A DNA stretch of 64,000 nt from Vulcanisaeta thermophila (GTDB lineage: Archaea > Thermoproteota > Thermoprotei > Thermoproteales > Thermocladiaceae). Below are positions 26,007-35,300 of the stretch, in pieces. Below the pieces are notes generated by a model. It ran no database searches. It was not told where the DNA came from and saw nothing but the letters and a program-made list of their open reading frames with translations. The stretch is from NCBI RefSeq assembly GCF_001748385.1, contig NZ_BCLI01000004.1, positions 1-64,000 of the forward strand. The letters run 5' to 3'. How positions within the stretch are numbered: position 1 is the stretch's first letter; each line of letters begins with the position of its first letter. A program made the position numbers and the translations under genes.

Positions 26007-27371
26007 TCAATCACGCAGTAGCCTTAGTACCTTATTAACCACGTCAATGGGGTCCCTACCCAGGACTATTATCTCTGGCTCCTTACCCCAATCACCCCTG
26101 TGGTAGATTATGTCGGGAACCCTACCCACAGCCTTTATGGCCTGCTCCGTACCCCAGGGTATTGACGCCCCCTCCCTGGACTTTACGTCTTCAGGCTCCT
26201 TAGTCCTATCGTAACTGCTGACCACGAATCCCACGCTCTTGGCTTTCTCTATCAATTTCTCATCATACTTAATGTTCATGGCTGACCTAATACTCTCATC
26301 GTACTTCATAGCCGTGAGTATGTACCTGGCCACGTGGGAACTCGCGCCAAATGTTGGCGGGCCGCTGGGCTTTGCCATGCCCATGTACCTAACGATCCTG
26401 CCGGGCACAGCGGCCACGTCATTAACGTCCCTTGCGTAGAGCCCAGGTAGTGCATAGCCAATGTTTGATTGAACCTCGGGTATGTATGGGCCCAGTAATG
26501 CCGCGTTATCCTCGATGATTTTCAGGGCTTTGTTCAATTCCTCAATAACATCATACCTATAGGCCCTCTGCTCCAGCCAGGCCATGGGGTTCACCGGGCC
26601 ATGCCCATGCCCCAGGGGTAGGGAGTACCTAATGGCTGTTGTTATTAACTCCTTGGCAAGCTTAATGGCATCCCAAGTACTGAGGCCCTTAGCGAGCCCC
26701 GCCGCTATGGCTGCTGAGAAGCTGCAACCCGTTCCATGGGTATTCTTGGTCTCTATCCTAGGCGCCCTCAACTCCCTGTACTCCCCAGTATCCCTGAAGT
26801 AGACTATGTCAATACTCTCACTACCCGTTAAATGGCCACCCTTAACAATGACCACCTCGGGATGAAGTTCCTCAGCAATTACCTTAGCGGCCCTCCTGGC
26901 ATCATCCAGCGTCTCCACCCTGAAACCCGCCAGGTGCGAGGCCTCCGGGGCGTTTGGCGTAATCACCTTAGCAATGGGTATTACTACGCGCTTCAGGGTC
27001 TCCATGGCCTCCGGCCTTATGAGCGGGTCACCACTTTTTGCGTACATTACTGGATCCACCACCAGCGGGAATCCCCATTTCCTAACCGTCCTCGCCACAG
27101 CCTCCATTATTGGGGAGCTACTCAGCATCCCCGTCTTGGCCGCGTCCACCCCAATGTCCTCAGCCACAGCATTTATCTGGGCCTCCACAATGGATGGGTC
27201 GATCTCCTGAACAGCCCTAACGCCCAGGGTGTTCTGCGCGGTTACCGCCGTTAATGCCACCATACCGTAAACACCAAGCGCGTGGAAGGTCTTTAGGTCC
27301 GCGGTTATGCCGGCACCACCCCCAGAGTCCAGGCCCGCTATGGTTAATGCCCTTGGTATCGCACTACCCAT
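26007..27371 (-). CDS. thiDN: ThiD-ThiN fusion: HMP(-P) kinase / thiamine-phosphate synthase
   Basis: Thiamine synthesis. The N-terminal 270 residues are the ribokinase-fold hydroxymethylpyrimidine (phosphate) kinase ThiD ([17 protein letters not shown]; anion-hole motif [17 protein letters not shown]). The C-terminal 180 residues are ThiN, the archaeal thiamine-phosphate synthase that replaces ThiE ([28 protein letters not shown], then GNIKYDE-like and [10 protein letters not shown]). This fusion is usual in Archaea. Leaderless promoter near 27391-27400. Confidence 0.93.
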   Translation of the reverse strand: MGSAIPRALTIAGLDSGGGAGITADLKTFHALGVYGMVALTAVTAQNTLGVRAVQEIDPSIVEAQINAVAEDIGVDAAKTGMLSSSPIMEAVARTVRKWGFPLVVDPVMYAKSGDPLIRPEAMETLKRVVIPIAKVITPNAPEASHLAGFRVETLDDARRAAKVIAEELHPEVVIVKGGHLTGSESIDIVYFRDTGEYRELRAPRIETKNTHGTGCSFSAAIAAGLAKGLSTWDAIKLAKELITTAIRYSLPLGHGHGPVNPMAWLEQRAYRYDVIEELNKALKIIEDNAALLGPYIPEVQSNIGYALPGLYARDVNDVAAVPGRIVRYMGMAKPSGPPTFGASSHVARYILTAMKYDESIRSAMNIKYDEKLIEKAKSVGFVVSSYDRTKEPEDVKSREGASIPWGTEQAIKAVGRVPDIIYHRGDWGKEPEIIVLGRDPIDVVNKVLRLLRD

Positions 27372-27481
27372 TACGCATCACTGGCTTCACCTGTTTATTA
27401 AGCTTTTTTATTATAGAAAAATAACATGGTTATTGACCCAATAACGGAAATACTCAAAAGCACTAATTACAGGTAAAACCA

Positions 27482-28951
27482 ATGCCCCTATCCTTCCCCA
27501 GCTCATTCTTATTTGGCTGGTCACAGTCCGGGTTTCAATCCGAAATGGGGACACCAGGCAGTGAAGATCCAAATAGCGACTGGTTTGTCTGGGTTCATGA
27601 CCCCGAGAACATAGCCTCAGGGCTTGTTAGTGGTGACCTGCCCGAAAACGGCCCTGGTTACTGGGGGTTGTATAGGTTGTTTCATGACAATGCCGTTAGG
27701 ATGGGGCTGGATGCGGTTAGATTGAATGTTGAGTGGTCCAGGATATTCCCAAAACCAATGCCCGAACCACCCCAGGGCGAGGTTGAGGTTAGGGACAACG
27801 ATGTAGTGGCTGTGAACGTGGATCACGAGGACCTAAGGAGATTAGATGCAGTGGCTAATCAAGAGGCCGTTAATCATTACAGGGAGATCCTCACGGACCT
27901 GAAGTCCAGGGGATTCCACGTAATACTCAACATCTACCACTGGCCACTGCCCACGTGGGTTCACGACCCCATAAGGGTTAGGAGGGGCGATTTTACGGGG
28001 CCCAGGGGATGGCTTGACGTGAGCACGGTCGTAAACTTCGCCAGGTTCGCCGCGTACGTTGCCTTTAAATTTGACGACCTGGTTGATGAGTACTCAACGA
28101 TGAATGAACCCAATGTTGTTGCTGGTGCTGGGTTCATTAACATCAAGTCGGGCTTCCCACCCGGCTACCTAAGCCTTGAGCTCTCCAGGGTGGCAATTTA
28201 CAACCTAATCCAGGCTCATGCCAGGGCCTACGATGCCATCAAGTCCCTATCCAGGAAGCCGGTGGGTGTTATATACGCGAATGCCTCTTACACGCCGTTA
28301 ACCGAGAATGACTCCAAAGCCGTGGAGTTGGCTGAGCGCAACTCCAGATGGTTCTTCTTCGATGCGATAATCAAGGGCGAGTTCATGGGTAGGGTTAGGG
28401 ATGACATGAGGAATAAACTAGACTGGGTGGGCGTTAATTACTACAGTAGGAGTGTGGTTAAGCTTGTGGGTAATGACTCGTATAGAGAGGTCCCGGGTTA
28501 TGGCTACTCCTGCGAGAGAAACTCCATAAGCCCTGACGGAAGGCCATGCAGTGACTCGGGCTGGGAGTTCTACCCCGAGGGTTTGTATGACGTCCTCGTA
28601 AAGTTTTGGAACCGTTATCACCTCCCCATTTACGTCACCGAGAATGGGATAGCGGATTCAGCGGATTACCTAAGGCCCTACTACTTAGTGAGTCATGTTT
28701 ACCAGGTGTACAGGGCGCTTCAGGATGGTGTTGATGTTAGGGGCTACCTACACTGGTCCCTGGCAGATAACTATGAATGGGCCTCGGGATTCAGCATGAG
28801 GTTTGGCCTACTCCATGTGGACTACCCCACGAAGAGACTGTACTGGAGGCCCTCCGCCTTTATTTACAGGGAAATAGCAAAGTCCAAGTCCATACCCGAC
28901 GAAATACTCCACCTAAACTCAATACCACCCACCAGGCCATTGAGAAAGTAA
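27482..28951 (+). CDS. lacS: Beta-glycosidase, GH1 family (LacS type)
   Basis: Intracellular retaining beta-galactosidase/glucosidase for disaccharides and oligosaccharides. The (beta/alpha)8 enzyme of 489 residues is the size of Saccharolobus LacS. Acid/base Glu209 lies in TMNEPN and nucleophile Glu387 in YVTENGIAD. The N-terminal [15 protein letters not shown] and C-terminal [17 protein letters not shown] are family signatures. No signal peptide. Stands alone. Confidence 0.95.
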   Translation: MPLSFPSSFLFGWSQSGFQSEMGTPGSEDPNSDWFVWVHDPENIASGLVSGDLPENGPGYWGLYRLFHDNAVRMGLDAVRLNVEWSRIFPKPMPEPPQGEVEVRDNDVVAVNVDHEDLRRLDAVANQEAVNHYREILTDLKSRGFHVILNIYHWPLPTWVHDPIRVRRGDFTGPRGWLDVSTVVNFARFAAYVAFKFDDLVDEYSTMNEPNVVAGAGFINIKSGFPPGYLSLELSRVAIYNLIQAHARAYDAIKSLSRKPVGVIYANASYTPLTENDSKAVELAERNSRWFFFDAIIKGEFMGRVRDDMRNKLDWVGVNYYSRSVVKLVGNDSYREVPGYGYSCERNSISPDGRPCSDSGWEFYPEGLYDVLVKFWNRYHLPIYVTENGIADSADYLRPYYLVSHVYQVYRALQDGVDVRGYLHWSLADNYEWASGFSMRFGLLHVDYPTKRLYWRPSAFIYREIAKSKSIPDEILHLNSIPPTRPLRK

Positions 28952-29053
28952 AAAGTAAATCGTGAATTAACATCACCATATAGGCCTTGCCAATGGGGGG
29001 TTCACTGAAATTAATTAATAAATCGAGGTGCAGGGTAATGATTCGGTGAGGGC

Positions 29054-29410
29054 ATGAGGAGCCTTGAGATATTCCTAGTAATACTGATAGCCCTAGCCAC
29101 GCCAATGGTGGTGCATGCAAGCCAGACCATGGACTCAACCGCAGCCAACATAACAAACACAATAAACAACTTCATGAACTCCATAACAAATAGTACTGAG
29201 GATGTAATAAACAATGCCCTGGCTAACCTAACGGCCTTCGCCAACTTCCTAAAGAACGTAATATACGAGGCATCAGAGGTCCTGGCACTACTCTTTGGAA
29301 TAATAGGCGGGTTCCTATGGTTAAGTGGTATTAGTCCATACCGTGGACGCAGGCTTGTGATATCAGCAATACTACTGGCCCTCCTGGCAATTGTGATTAT
29401 TCATTTGTAA
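29054..29410 (+). CDS. Small exported membrane protein with VirB2/TrbC-like layout
   Basis: 118 residues: a Sec signal peptide (about 1-22, cleavage near VVHAS), a polar Asn/Thr-rich helix with three N-glycosylation sequons (NIT, NST, NLT), then two membrane helices (about 72-92 and 99-118) joined by a basic turn (SPYRGRRL). This is the layout of VirB2/TrbC pilins and of the archaeal CedA1/TedC DNA-import pilins, but the soluble stretch is longer than usual and no Ced/Ted genes are adjacent. A function as pilin is a guess. Confidence 0.6.
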   Translation: MRSLEIFLVILIALATPMVVHASQTMDSTAANITNTINNFMNSITNSTEDVINNALANLTAFANFLKNVIYEASEVLALLFGIIGGFLWLSGISPYRGRRLVISAILLALLAIVIIHL

Positions 29411-29463
29411 TATTGGCAAAATAACCAATTATAATTTAATTAAACGACGCATGGTGAGGTCAT

Positions 29464-29748
29464 ATGTACGTGGAGTTACTAAAGAGGCTTGGGTTTAGGC
29501 TTGAGGAGGGGGATTCCTGGCTCAAGGATTACGGTAGCGTGAAGCTCCGCGTTAATGCTCATGACCTGTTCAGCTTTGAATTAATAATTGAAATGCCGGA
29601 TGATATCGACATACCACCAATAAACGACATTAGGGATGTCATAAGGGCCCTCGCCCTAATCCCTAGGGATAACGAGGCCCTGGACTCGGTATACCACGCA
29701 TTAAGTGATGTGTTGAGGATTCAATACCTAATAAACATGATTAACTAA
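29464..29748 (+). CDS. Small protein of unknown function
   Basis: A 94-residue acidic alpha/beta protein (RLGFRLEEGDSWLKDYG...FELIIEMPDDIDIPP), not recognised. Leaderless: TTTAATTAAAC (29433-29443) about 26 bp upstream of ATG 29464. Its stop overlaps the convergent SRP19 stop by four bases. Confidence 0.6.
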   Translation: MYVELLKRLGFRLEEGDSWLKDYGSVKLRVNAHDLFSFELIIEMPDDIDIPPINDIRDVIRALALIPRDNEALDSVYHALSDVLRIQYLINMIN

Positions 29749-30068
29749 GGCTTACCCCCACCCCTCGCCTGCTGCTCCTGCCTCAACCTAATGATTTCCT
29801 TAGCAATCTCCTTTAAAATCACGCTCTTCTTCTTTCCCTCAGGTATCTTAACGGCCACATAACCAGGGGGTCCCTCGAACCATGATGCAGGGTGCTTCTT
29901 ATCAGGGTAAGCCTCATACTTCAGGCCAAGCCTCTCAACTGCCTTCACCAATTCATCAAATGATGGTGACTTCACGGAAATACCCCTGGGCACCTTCCTA
30001 CCCAATCTCCTACTCTTTGTGGAGTCGAAGTACACGGTCCAGATTATCCACTCACCCCTCCTATCCAT
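29745..30068 (-). CDS. srp19: Signal recognition particle 19 kDa protein
   Basis: Binds the apical loops of SRP RNA and helps SRP54 load. The 107 residues match archaeal SRP19: WTVYFDSTKSRRLGRKVP at about 10-27, the conserved YPDKKHPASWFEGPPGYV, and a basic C-terminal helix. Its own TATA (CATTTAAGTTC on the minus strand, 30088-30097) sits in the short gap after rps8e, so it can be expressed independently. Confidence 0.93.
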   Translation of the reverse strand: MDRRGEWIIWTVYFDSTKSRRLGRKVPRGISVKSPSFDELVKAVERLGLKYEAYPDKKHPASWFEGPPGYVAVKIPEGKKKSVILKEIAKEIIRLRQEQQARGGGKP

Positions 30069-30105
30069 TAAGGATTACCTGCACATCGAACTTAAATGGC
30101 TTTTG

Positions 30106-30510
30106 TCACTTCCCCTCAATGAGTACCGCGTTAACCACGCCATCCTGCCCAGGCCTGGAGGTCACGATTGCCCTACCCCTCTCGGTCTCTATCACAGTGC
30201 CCCTGACAATAATCCCCCTTTTGGCATACTCCCTATTGGCCGGTGTCTCAACAATGCCCTTAATCTCAACCTTCACCGACTTCCCCTCGCTGGGTATGTA
30301 TAGGTTGGCGTACTTAACACCGATCAACCTAACCTTAACATTACCCCCATAAACCCTAGAAACAACCCTATTATCAACGTCGGAAAGCCTTGTGGCTGTG
30401 AAGGGCCCACCCCCAAGGGCCTTCCTCTTAACCTTATACGGCCTAGGCCTATAACCACCACTGGGCTTCCTAGTATCCCTACCCTGGTAATAACTGAGTA
30501 ATTTAGCCAT
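30106..30510 (-). CDS. rps8e: Small ribosomal subunit protein S8e
   Basis: 134-residue archaeal/eukaryotic ribosomal protein: YYQGRDTRKPSGG start, RPYKVKRKALGGGPFTATRL, and IVETPANREYAKRGIIVRGTV. The open frame continues upstream to 30585, but the family start is ATG 30508-30510, and GCTTAATAAG (30531-30540, minus strand) lies 26 bp upstream. Followed by srp19. Confidence 0.95.
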   Translation of the reverse strand: MAKLLSYYQGRDTRKPSGGYRPRPYKVKRKALGGGPFTATRLSDVDNRVVSRVYGGNVKVRLIGVKYANLYIPSEGKSVKVEIKGIVETPANREYAKRGIIVRGTVIETERGRAIVTSRPGQDGVVNAVLIEGK

Positions 30511-30765
30511 TACGAAGCCGTAAACCACATGACTTATTAAGCTTTTCCACACATAACCAGGAGCATCTACGGCACAGCCAGGCATTGTTTACCCACAGTT
30601 TTACCATTATCAACCAGACATTAATACATTAGTTTAATTAAAAATTAGGACATACACATTAAATCATACGTGGTATTATCACGATTAATTTTATTTTCTT
30701 CAGGGCTAGATTTTGCATTTAATCTAGTCCATAAATACCACCATGAGTCCTAACCATGCGGAATC

Positions 30766-32136
30766 ATGAGTACTCAGGAGGAGAGTCTAGACTTAACCAC
30801 GATTATGCCCAGGATTGCCAATAAGGAGTTAATCAACGAATTACATCACAGGATTGGGCTTAATAGTCCCAACCATGAGGTGATGAGGGAGTCCCTAAGG
30901 AAGTATTACAGGTTAAACCTGAGCTTTAAATTAGCAATTGATAACTGCATGTCATGCGGGGCATGCCTAACAGCATGCCCAGCTTACATAACCACGGGCA
31001 ACATAAAAAACTCACCCATGGGTAGAATACACATAGCCAGGCAACTACTGAAGGGCGTTAGGCACGACTTGATAAGCATATACACATACTACTGGCAATG
31101 CCTAACCTGCAGACGATGTGCCTGGACATGCCCCCTGGGCATAGATACGGCGGAGGTGAGCAGGGTAGTGAGGTCTGCACTGCACGATGCGGGCTTAATA
31201 CCTGAGTTCGTGGCCACGGCAGTAAACAACCTGGAACTTTACGGGAACTTCATGGGGCTACCGCCAAACATTGTTAGGGAGGTGTTCATGGGGATTGTGG
31301 AGAGTGTCAAGGCGGAGACTGGGTTGGATATTAGGGTTAAGGTTGATGAGCCAGCCTACGCATTATTACTACCAGCATCCTGCACGGACTACTTCATAGA
31401 CCAGGACACATTCAAGGGCTACATACTATTCCTAAACGCCATAGGCATGGACTTCACACTAAGCACTGAAGCACCTGACATAGCGAACTACGGACTATAC
31501 CTAGACCCAAGGCACATGAGAATGATAGCGGAGAAGGTGGTGGACGTGGCCAGGAAACTAAACGTTAAACTGGTCATCGCGGGCGAGTGCGGCCATGGAT
31601 GGAGGGTCTTCAAGAACTACGTAATACCAAGGCTTAGGGAGTACGGCATAGAGGGAATGCACATATTCCACCTCGTGGTTGACGCTATAAAGAAGGGCAG
31701 GATAAAACTGAACCCAGAGGCCAACGGAGAGGTGACCTACATATACCTGGACCCATGCCACTATGCCAGGGGTGGCGACCTAGTCGAAGAACCAAGGCTC
31801 ATAATGAGGCATGTGGTAAAGAAGTACGTGGAAGCCAGGAACAACAAGGGAAGAACCATATGCTGCGGCGGCAGCAGCGGCATGGTATCAAGGGAAATGC
31901 TACCACTAGCCACGCAATACGCGAGGCTATGGTACGAGGAAGTACTCAGGACAGGGGCACAATGCGTAGTGTGGCCATGCGCCACATGCAAACTACAACT
32001 AACCCACGTACTACCCCACCTAAACAAAATCTACAAACAAGAAATAACATTCAAAGGACTCATGGACCTAGTATACAATGCCATGACCAAAACAACCAAA
32101 CCCCAACCACACTCAGGAACCACCAACACGGGTTAA
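30766..32136 (+). CDS. HdrD/DsrK-like iron-sulfur oxidoreductase
   Basis: 456-residue electron-transfer protein. Two ferredoxin-type clusters (CMSCGACLTACP about residue 61, CLTCRRCAWTCP about 111) are followed by two CCG-type cysteine domains. Visible cysteine motifs there are SCTDYF, GECGHGW, DPCHYARGGD, CCGGSSG and CATCKLQL. This is the catalytic subunit type of heterodisulfide reductase HdrD and DsrK/HmeD/TmcB. Members of this branch reduce sulfur or sulfate, so DsrK-like exchange with a DsrC-type thiol is one option. No partner subunit (DsrM, HdrE, GlcD) is adjacent. The coding strand is unusually A/C-rich at the 3' end. Confidence 0.85.
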   Translation: MSTQEESLDLTTIMPRIANKELINELHHRIGLNSPNHEVMRESLRKYYRLNLSFKLAIDNCMSCGACLTACPAYITTGNIKNSPMGRIHIARQLLKGVRHDLISIYTYYWQCLTCRRCAWTCPLGIDTAEVSRVVRSALHDAGLIPEFVATAVNNLELYGNFMGLPPNIVREVFMGIVESVKAETGLDIRVKVDEPAYALLLPASCTDYFIDQDTFKGYILFLNAIGMDFTLSTEAPDIANYGLYLDPRHMRMIAEKVVDVARKLNVKLVIAGECGHGWRVFKNYVIPRLREYGIEGMHIFHLVVDAIKKGRIKLNPEANGEVTYIYLDPCHYARGGDLVEEPRLIMRHVVKKYVEARNNKGRTICCGGSSGMVSREMLPLATQYARLWYEEVLRTGAQCVVWPCATCKLQLTHVLPHLNKIYKQEITFKGLMDLVYNAMTKTTKPQPHSGTTNTG

Positions 32137-32211
32137 TACAAATAGCACCACGTACGAGGCGTCAATGAGCAAAGAACTTATAAACGGACTAAACCCATGG
32201 TAAAATATACA

Positions 32212-32337
32212 GGGGCCGTAGTCTAGCCTGGCTAGGATGCGCGGCTCGGACACCACCACTGGGCACATCCAATAAACAGCCCAGTGGAGTGGGGCACGCC
32301 CGCGTGACCCCGGGTTCAAATCCCGGCGGCCCCACCA
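32212..32337 (+). tRNA. tRNA-Pro(CGG) with a 48-nt intron at position 36/37
   Basis: The acceptor GGGGCCG pairs with CGGCCCC, the T-arm is CCGGG-TTCAAAT-CCCGG, the discriminator is A, and CCA is encoded (32335-32337). Removing 32250-32297 joins CTCGG to GC, giving loop CTCGGGC between stem CGCGG/CCGCG: anticodon CGG followed by the G37 expected in tRNA-Pro. The bulge-helix-bulge has bulges GG^A and AC^G, a central helix GCTC/GGGC with one G-U pair, and a long intron hairpin (CCACTGGGC/GCCCAGTGG). TATA-like ACTTATAAAC lies at 32177-32186. Confidence 0.9.
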
Positions 32338-32370
32338 AAACAATCCTTTTCATTAAACCCCACGTGGAGC

Positions 32371-32478
32371 TTAATTGGCACTACCCCTTATTGTTATTTC
32401 CTCCTCATCAGTTACGACCTTAATCAGTAAGGGTTCACTTGATATTATAATGAATTCCTCATCCACGAAATCATACAT
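32371..32478 (-). CDS. Possible 35-residue protein downstream of the DUF2283-like gene
   Basis: A short frame from ATG 32476-32478 encodes an acidic, strand-forming peptide (MYDFVDEEFIIISSEP...EEEITIRGSAN) with coding-like composition. It starts 10 bases after the stop of the gene upstream on the same strand, in a different frame. Either a separate small gene, or the displaced C-terminus of its neighbour after a frameshift. Too short for certainty. Confidence 0.35.
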   Translation of the reverse strand: MYDFVDEEFIIISSEPLLIKVVTDEEEITIRGSAN

Positions 32479-32488
32479 CACGGGCACC

Positions 32489-32674
32489 TTACGTGGTCCT
32501 AACCCTCCTTATGAATTCCCTGAGGTCCCTATCCTCAGGCTCAATACTTATGTAGGCTATGCGGCCCTCCCCATCAATGCCAATGGTTACGAAGGCGACA
32601 CCCTCCTCACTCCTCATGGGCTCCCTGCCTACGAACCTAATGAATATGTTTCCAAATTCATTATCAATATTCAC
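32489..32674 (-). CDS. Small DUF2283-like protein
   Basis: A 61-residue protein starting with GTG at 32672-32674. The pattern IFIRFVGREPMRSEEGVAF then IDGEGRIAYISIEPEDR resembles the small DUF2283 proteins, in which a strand-rich core is followed by an acidic end; members are often found near toxin-antitoxin genes. No toxin is adjacent here. The resemblance is by pattern only. No clear TATA box upstream; a GGTGGTG lies before the start. Confidence 0.5.
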   Translation of the reverse strand: MNIDNEFGNIFIRFVGREPMRSEEGVAFVTIGIDGEGRIAYISIEPEDRDLREFIRRVRTT

Positions 32675-32975
32675 ATAAGCACCACCCTGGGCCTGTGTGG
32701 GCGCGCCTCATGAAGCCCATTGTAAGTCCTGGGGTGATGCTCCAGGGTTTCCCATACTTATTGAGGAGTTAATCATCAAACTCTAGTTGGTTCAAGATTA
32801 CTAAGCTTTATTCCGTTGAATTATGTCAAATGGGTTTAGCTTTGCGGGCATTAGGTTTATTTTTGAATTCTTGATGTGATTAATTGGTGATGAGGCGGTT
32901 GGGTCTTGATCCGTGATGTGAATCGCATGGTCTGAGGGCACCGCAAGCTTAAAATAATGCATTACGTATAGCGTC
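32675..32975. other. Intergenic region, no gene seen
   Basis: Only the coaBC promoter (CTTAAAATAA, 32948-32957) is identifiable. A 90-codon frame on the minus strand (32801-33073) runs through it into the coaBC gene, but it would start inside coaBC and has no promoter. There is no integrase remnant beside the tRNA-Pro gene. Confidence 0.5.
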
Positions 32976-34220
32976 GTGTCCTTTAGGGAGGACATTAAGT
33001 TGATCAGGGGTTCCAGGAGTAACCTACTAAGTGGTAAGAGGATACTACTAGCCCTCACTGGTGGTATATCCATTTACAGGGTGCCTGATGTGGCTAGGGA
33101 GTTGATTAGGCATGGGGCGGATGTTGTGACGTTCATGAGCAGGGAGGCTGCTAAACTCCTAAGCCCTAAAGTTATGGAGTGGGCCACGGGTAATAGGGTC
33201 TATACTGGGTTGAGTGGTTATGCGGAGCACGTGAACGTGTGCCTAAGTGTTGATGCTGTAGTTATTGCGCCAGCCACTGCAAACACAATAGCCAAGGTGG
33301 CCAACGGAATTGGCGACACCACGGTCACGCTCTGCGCCATGGTTGCCCTAGGCGCTGGTAAGCCCCTGTTAATGGTGCCCGCTATGAACGAGTCCATGTG
33401 GCGCAACCCCATTGTTAGGGGGAATATCGATAGGCTTAGGTCCGTTGGTGTTCGGTTCGTGGAGCCCGTGCTTGAGGAGGGTAAGGCGAAGTTGGCGCCT
33501 AGCGAGGAGATTGTGGAGTCCGTGATTGACCTCCTGGCGCCTGGGGATATGAATGGACTCTCGGTGCTTGTGACCTCGGGCCCTACACACGAGAGGATTG
33601 ACGCCACAAAGTACATAACAACACCAAGCTCCGGATTAACCGGTTATTACTTCGCTAGGGAGGCCATGGCCAGGGGTGCCAGGGTCACCCTGGTCACGGG
33701 GCCCGTTAACATTAGGGACCCACCTAACGTGGAGGTCATTAGGGTCACCAGCGTCCTGGAGATGTACGAGGAGGTCATGAGGCTAGTGGGCTCTAGGCAT
33801 TATGACATAGCCATACTCACAGCGGCGCCCCTGGACTTCTACGTTAAGAACACCTTCAGCGATAAATTGAGTAGTGACCTTGAGAGGGTCACCATAGAGC
33901 TGGTGCAGGCGCCGAAGATTGCCAGGGATCTAAAGAGGGCGTCACCAGGCACGTACCTCGTGGGTTACAAGGCCGAGGTTAACGTGTCCATGGATGAGTT
34001 AATAGCAAGGGCCATTAGGAGGATTAGGGAGGGTAATTGGAACCTAGCCCTGGCGCACACCGTGGGCCCTGGCAGGGGGTTTGGGAGTGAGAAGGATGAG
34101 GTTGTGGTTATTAATGGTGATGGTAACGTAATGACCAGGCTGGGGCCAATGCATAAGAGGGAGTTGGCCAGGGAAGTCCTTAATATGGTGGTTAGGGATT
34201 ACCGAAGACACGCATCATGA
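32976..34220 (+). CDS. coaBC: CoaBC: phosphopantothenoylcysteine decarboxylase / phosphopantothenate-cysteine ligase
   Basis: Two steps of coenzyme A synthesis in one protein. The N-terminal flavoprotein CoaC (to about residue 190) has ALTGGISIYRVPD, VIAPATANTIAKVANGIGD and the PAMNESMWRNP motif with the catalytic Asn and Met. The C-terminal CoaB ligase starts at VLVTSGPTHERID and has ITTPSSGLTGYYFAREA and AAPLDFYV. 414 residues is full length. GTG start at 32976 with a TATA 26 bp upstream. Confidence 0.95.
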   Translation: MSFREDIKLIRGSRSNLLSGKRILLALTGGISIYRVPDVARELIRHGADVVTFMSREAAKLLSPKVMEWATGNRVYTGLSGYAEHVNVCLSVDAVVIAPATANTIAKVANGIGDTTVTLCAMVALGAGKPLLMVPAMNESMWRNPIVRGNIDRLRSVGVRFVEPVLEEGKAKLAPSEEIVESVIDLLAPGDMNGLSVLVTSGPTHERIDATKYITTPSSGLTGYYFAREAMARGARVTLVTGPVNIRDPPNVEVIRVTSVLEMYEEVMRLVGSRHYDIAILTAAPLDFYVKNTFSDKLSSDLERVTIELVQAPKIARDLKRASPGTYLVGYKAEVNVSMDELIARAIRRIREGNWNLALAHTVGPGRGFGSEKDEVVVINGDGNVMTRLGPMHKRELAREVLNMVVRDYRRHAS

Positions 34221-34238
34221 GGTATTTTGAAGGTAATT

Positions 34239-35300
34239 TTATCCCTTCTTTCTATTTCTCAATAACTCCAACAACTTGGTAACCACATCTTTATAATCAC
34301 CAACCACCCCATAATCCACATACTGGAATATGGGCGCATTGGGATCACTATTGATTGCAACTATTATCCTGGACTCCTTCATACCGAAAATGTGCTGTAT
34401 AGCGCCACTGACACCAACCCCTATGTACAACGTGGGCCTTATGGTCTTCCCAGTCTGCCCAATCTGCCTATCAGAGGGCAACCAACCTGCATCCACAACC
34501 TTCTTAGAACCACCAATGGTCCCGCCCAACTCCTTAGCGAGCTCAGTCAATAACTTAACCCCATCAGGACCACCCACACCCTTACCAGCCACAACAACTA
34601 TATCGGACTTCTCCACAGGCGGTAACTCATCACCCTTAACCACGGACCTCACCTCCACAAGCCCGGGACCCCTTGGATCAATCACCTCATTAAACTCCTC
34701 CCTTATTACCTCACCCTTCCTGCTCGTATCACGTGGTGGTGTGGGGAATACATTGGGCCTAACACTGGCCAGCTGGGGCCTCCTTGTGGGCGTCCTTATG
34801 TGGGCCAGCATGTTACCACCATACGTGGGCCTCACCTGGTCCAAATCCCTGGTCTTTGGGTCCACATCCAAGTCCGTGCAGTCAGCGGTTATGCCTGTCC
34901 TCAGTGAGTTGGCTACGTAAGGTGCCAGTTCTCGGCCCCTCTTCGTGCCAGCGAATAATATTATCTCGGGCTTGTACTTCCTTGCTAGGTAAACAATGGC
35001 CTCTGCGTAGACATGCGGTATGTACTTACTAAACACTGGGTTGTCTATGTATATTACCTTGTCGGCACCGTAGTAAATGGGCTCCTTCACCAAATCGCCC
35101 AGGTTGTAACCAAGCATCACAGCAGTCACGTCAGCATCACCCAACTTACCGGCTAACTCCCTGGCCTTACCAATCAACTGCAGGCTACCCTCCTTAATAA
35201 CCCCGTTGGCATGCTCAATGTAAACCCAAATACCCCTGTACTCGCTCTTATTAATGGGCTCCCACTCACTGCAGATCCTTTGTTGCTGGGCCGTGCTCAT
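34239..35300 (-). CDS. etfA: Electron transfer flavoprotein, alpha subunit (EtfA/FixB)
   Basis: FAD-binding subunit of an ETF. The 353-residue protein has the C-terminal FAD domain: VVAGKGVGG, GGSKKVVDAGWLP, QIGQTGKTI, LYIGVGVSGAIQHIFGM and AINSDPNAPIF. Its ATG overlaps the etfB stop (ATGA at 35297-35300). It is the last gene of a C-X-B-A set transcribed leftward. In the EtfABCX class this flavin passes the high-potential electron on toward EtfC and quinone. Confidence 0.93.
   Translation of the reverse strand: MSTAQQQRICSEWEPINKSEYRGIWVYIEHANGVIKEGSLQLIGKARELAGKLGDADVTAVMLGYNLGDLVKEPIYYGADKVIYIDNPVFSKYIPHVYAEAIVYLARKYKPEIILFAGTKRGRELAPYVANSLRTGITADCTDLDVDPKTRDLDQVRPTYGGNMLAHIRTPTRRPQLASVRPNVFPTPPRDTSRKGEVIREEFNEVIDPRGPGLVEVRSVVKGDELPPVEKSDIVVVAGKGVGGPDGVKLLTELAKELGGTIGGSKKVVDAGWLPSDRQIGQTGKTIRPTLYIGVGVSGAIQHIFGMKESRIIVAINSDPNAPIFQYVDYGVVGDYKDVVTKLLELLRNRKKG

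Noticed and set aside
30511-30585. N-terminal extension of the S8e frame
   Set aside because: Not part of the family protein; the TATA box lies inside it at 30531-30540.
30766-32136. Foreign origin of the HdrD/DsrK-like gene because of A/C-rich coding
   Set aside because: Other vertical-looking genes here (second half of dcd) show the same strand bias, so it is not specific.
32339-32975. Integrated element at the tRNA-Pro gene
   Set aside because: No integrase, no duplicated tRNA 3' end and only two tiny frames were found downstream.
32801-33073. 90-codon frame on the minus strand across the coaBC start
   Set aside because: No promoter, no recognisable protein pattern, and it overlaps the well-supported CoaC domain.
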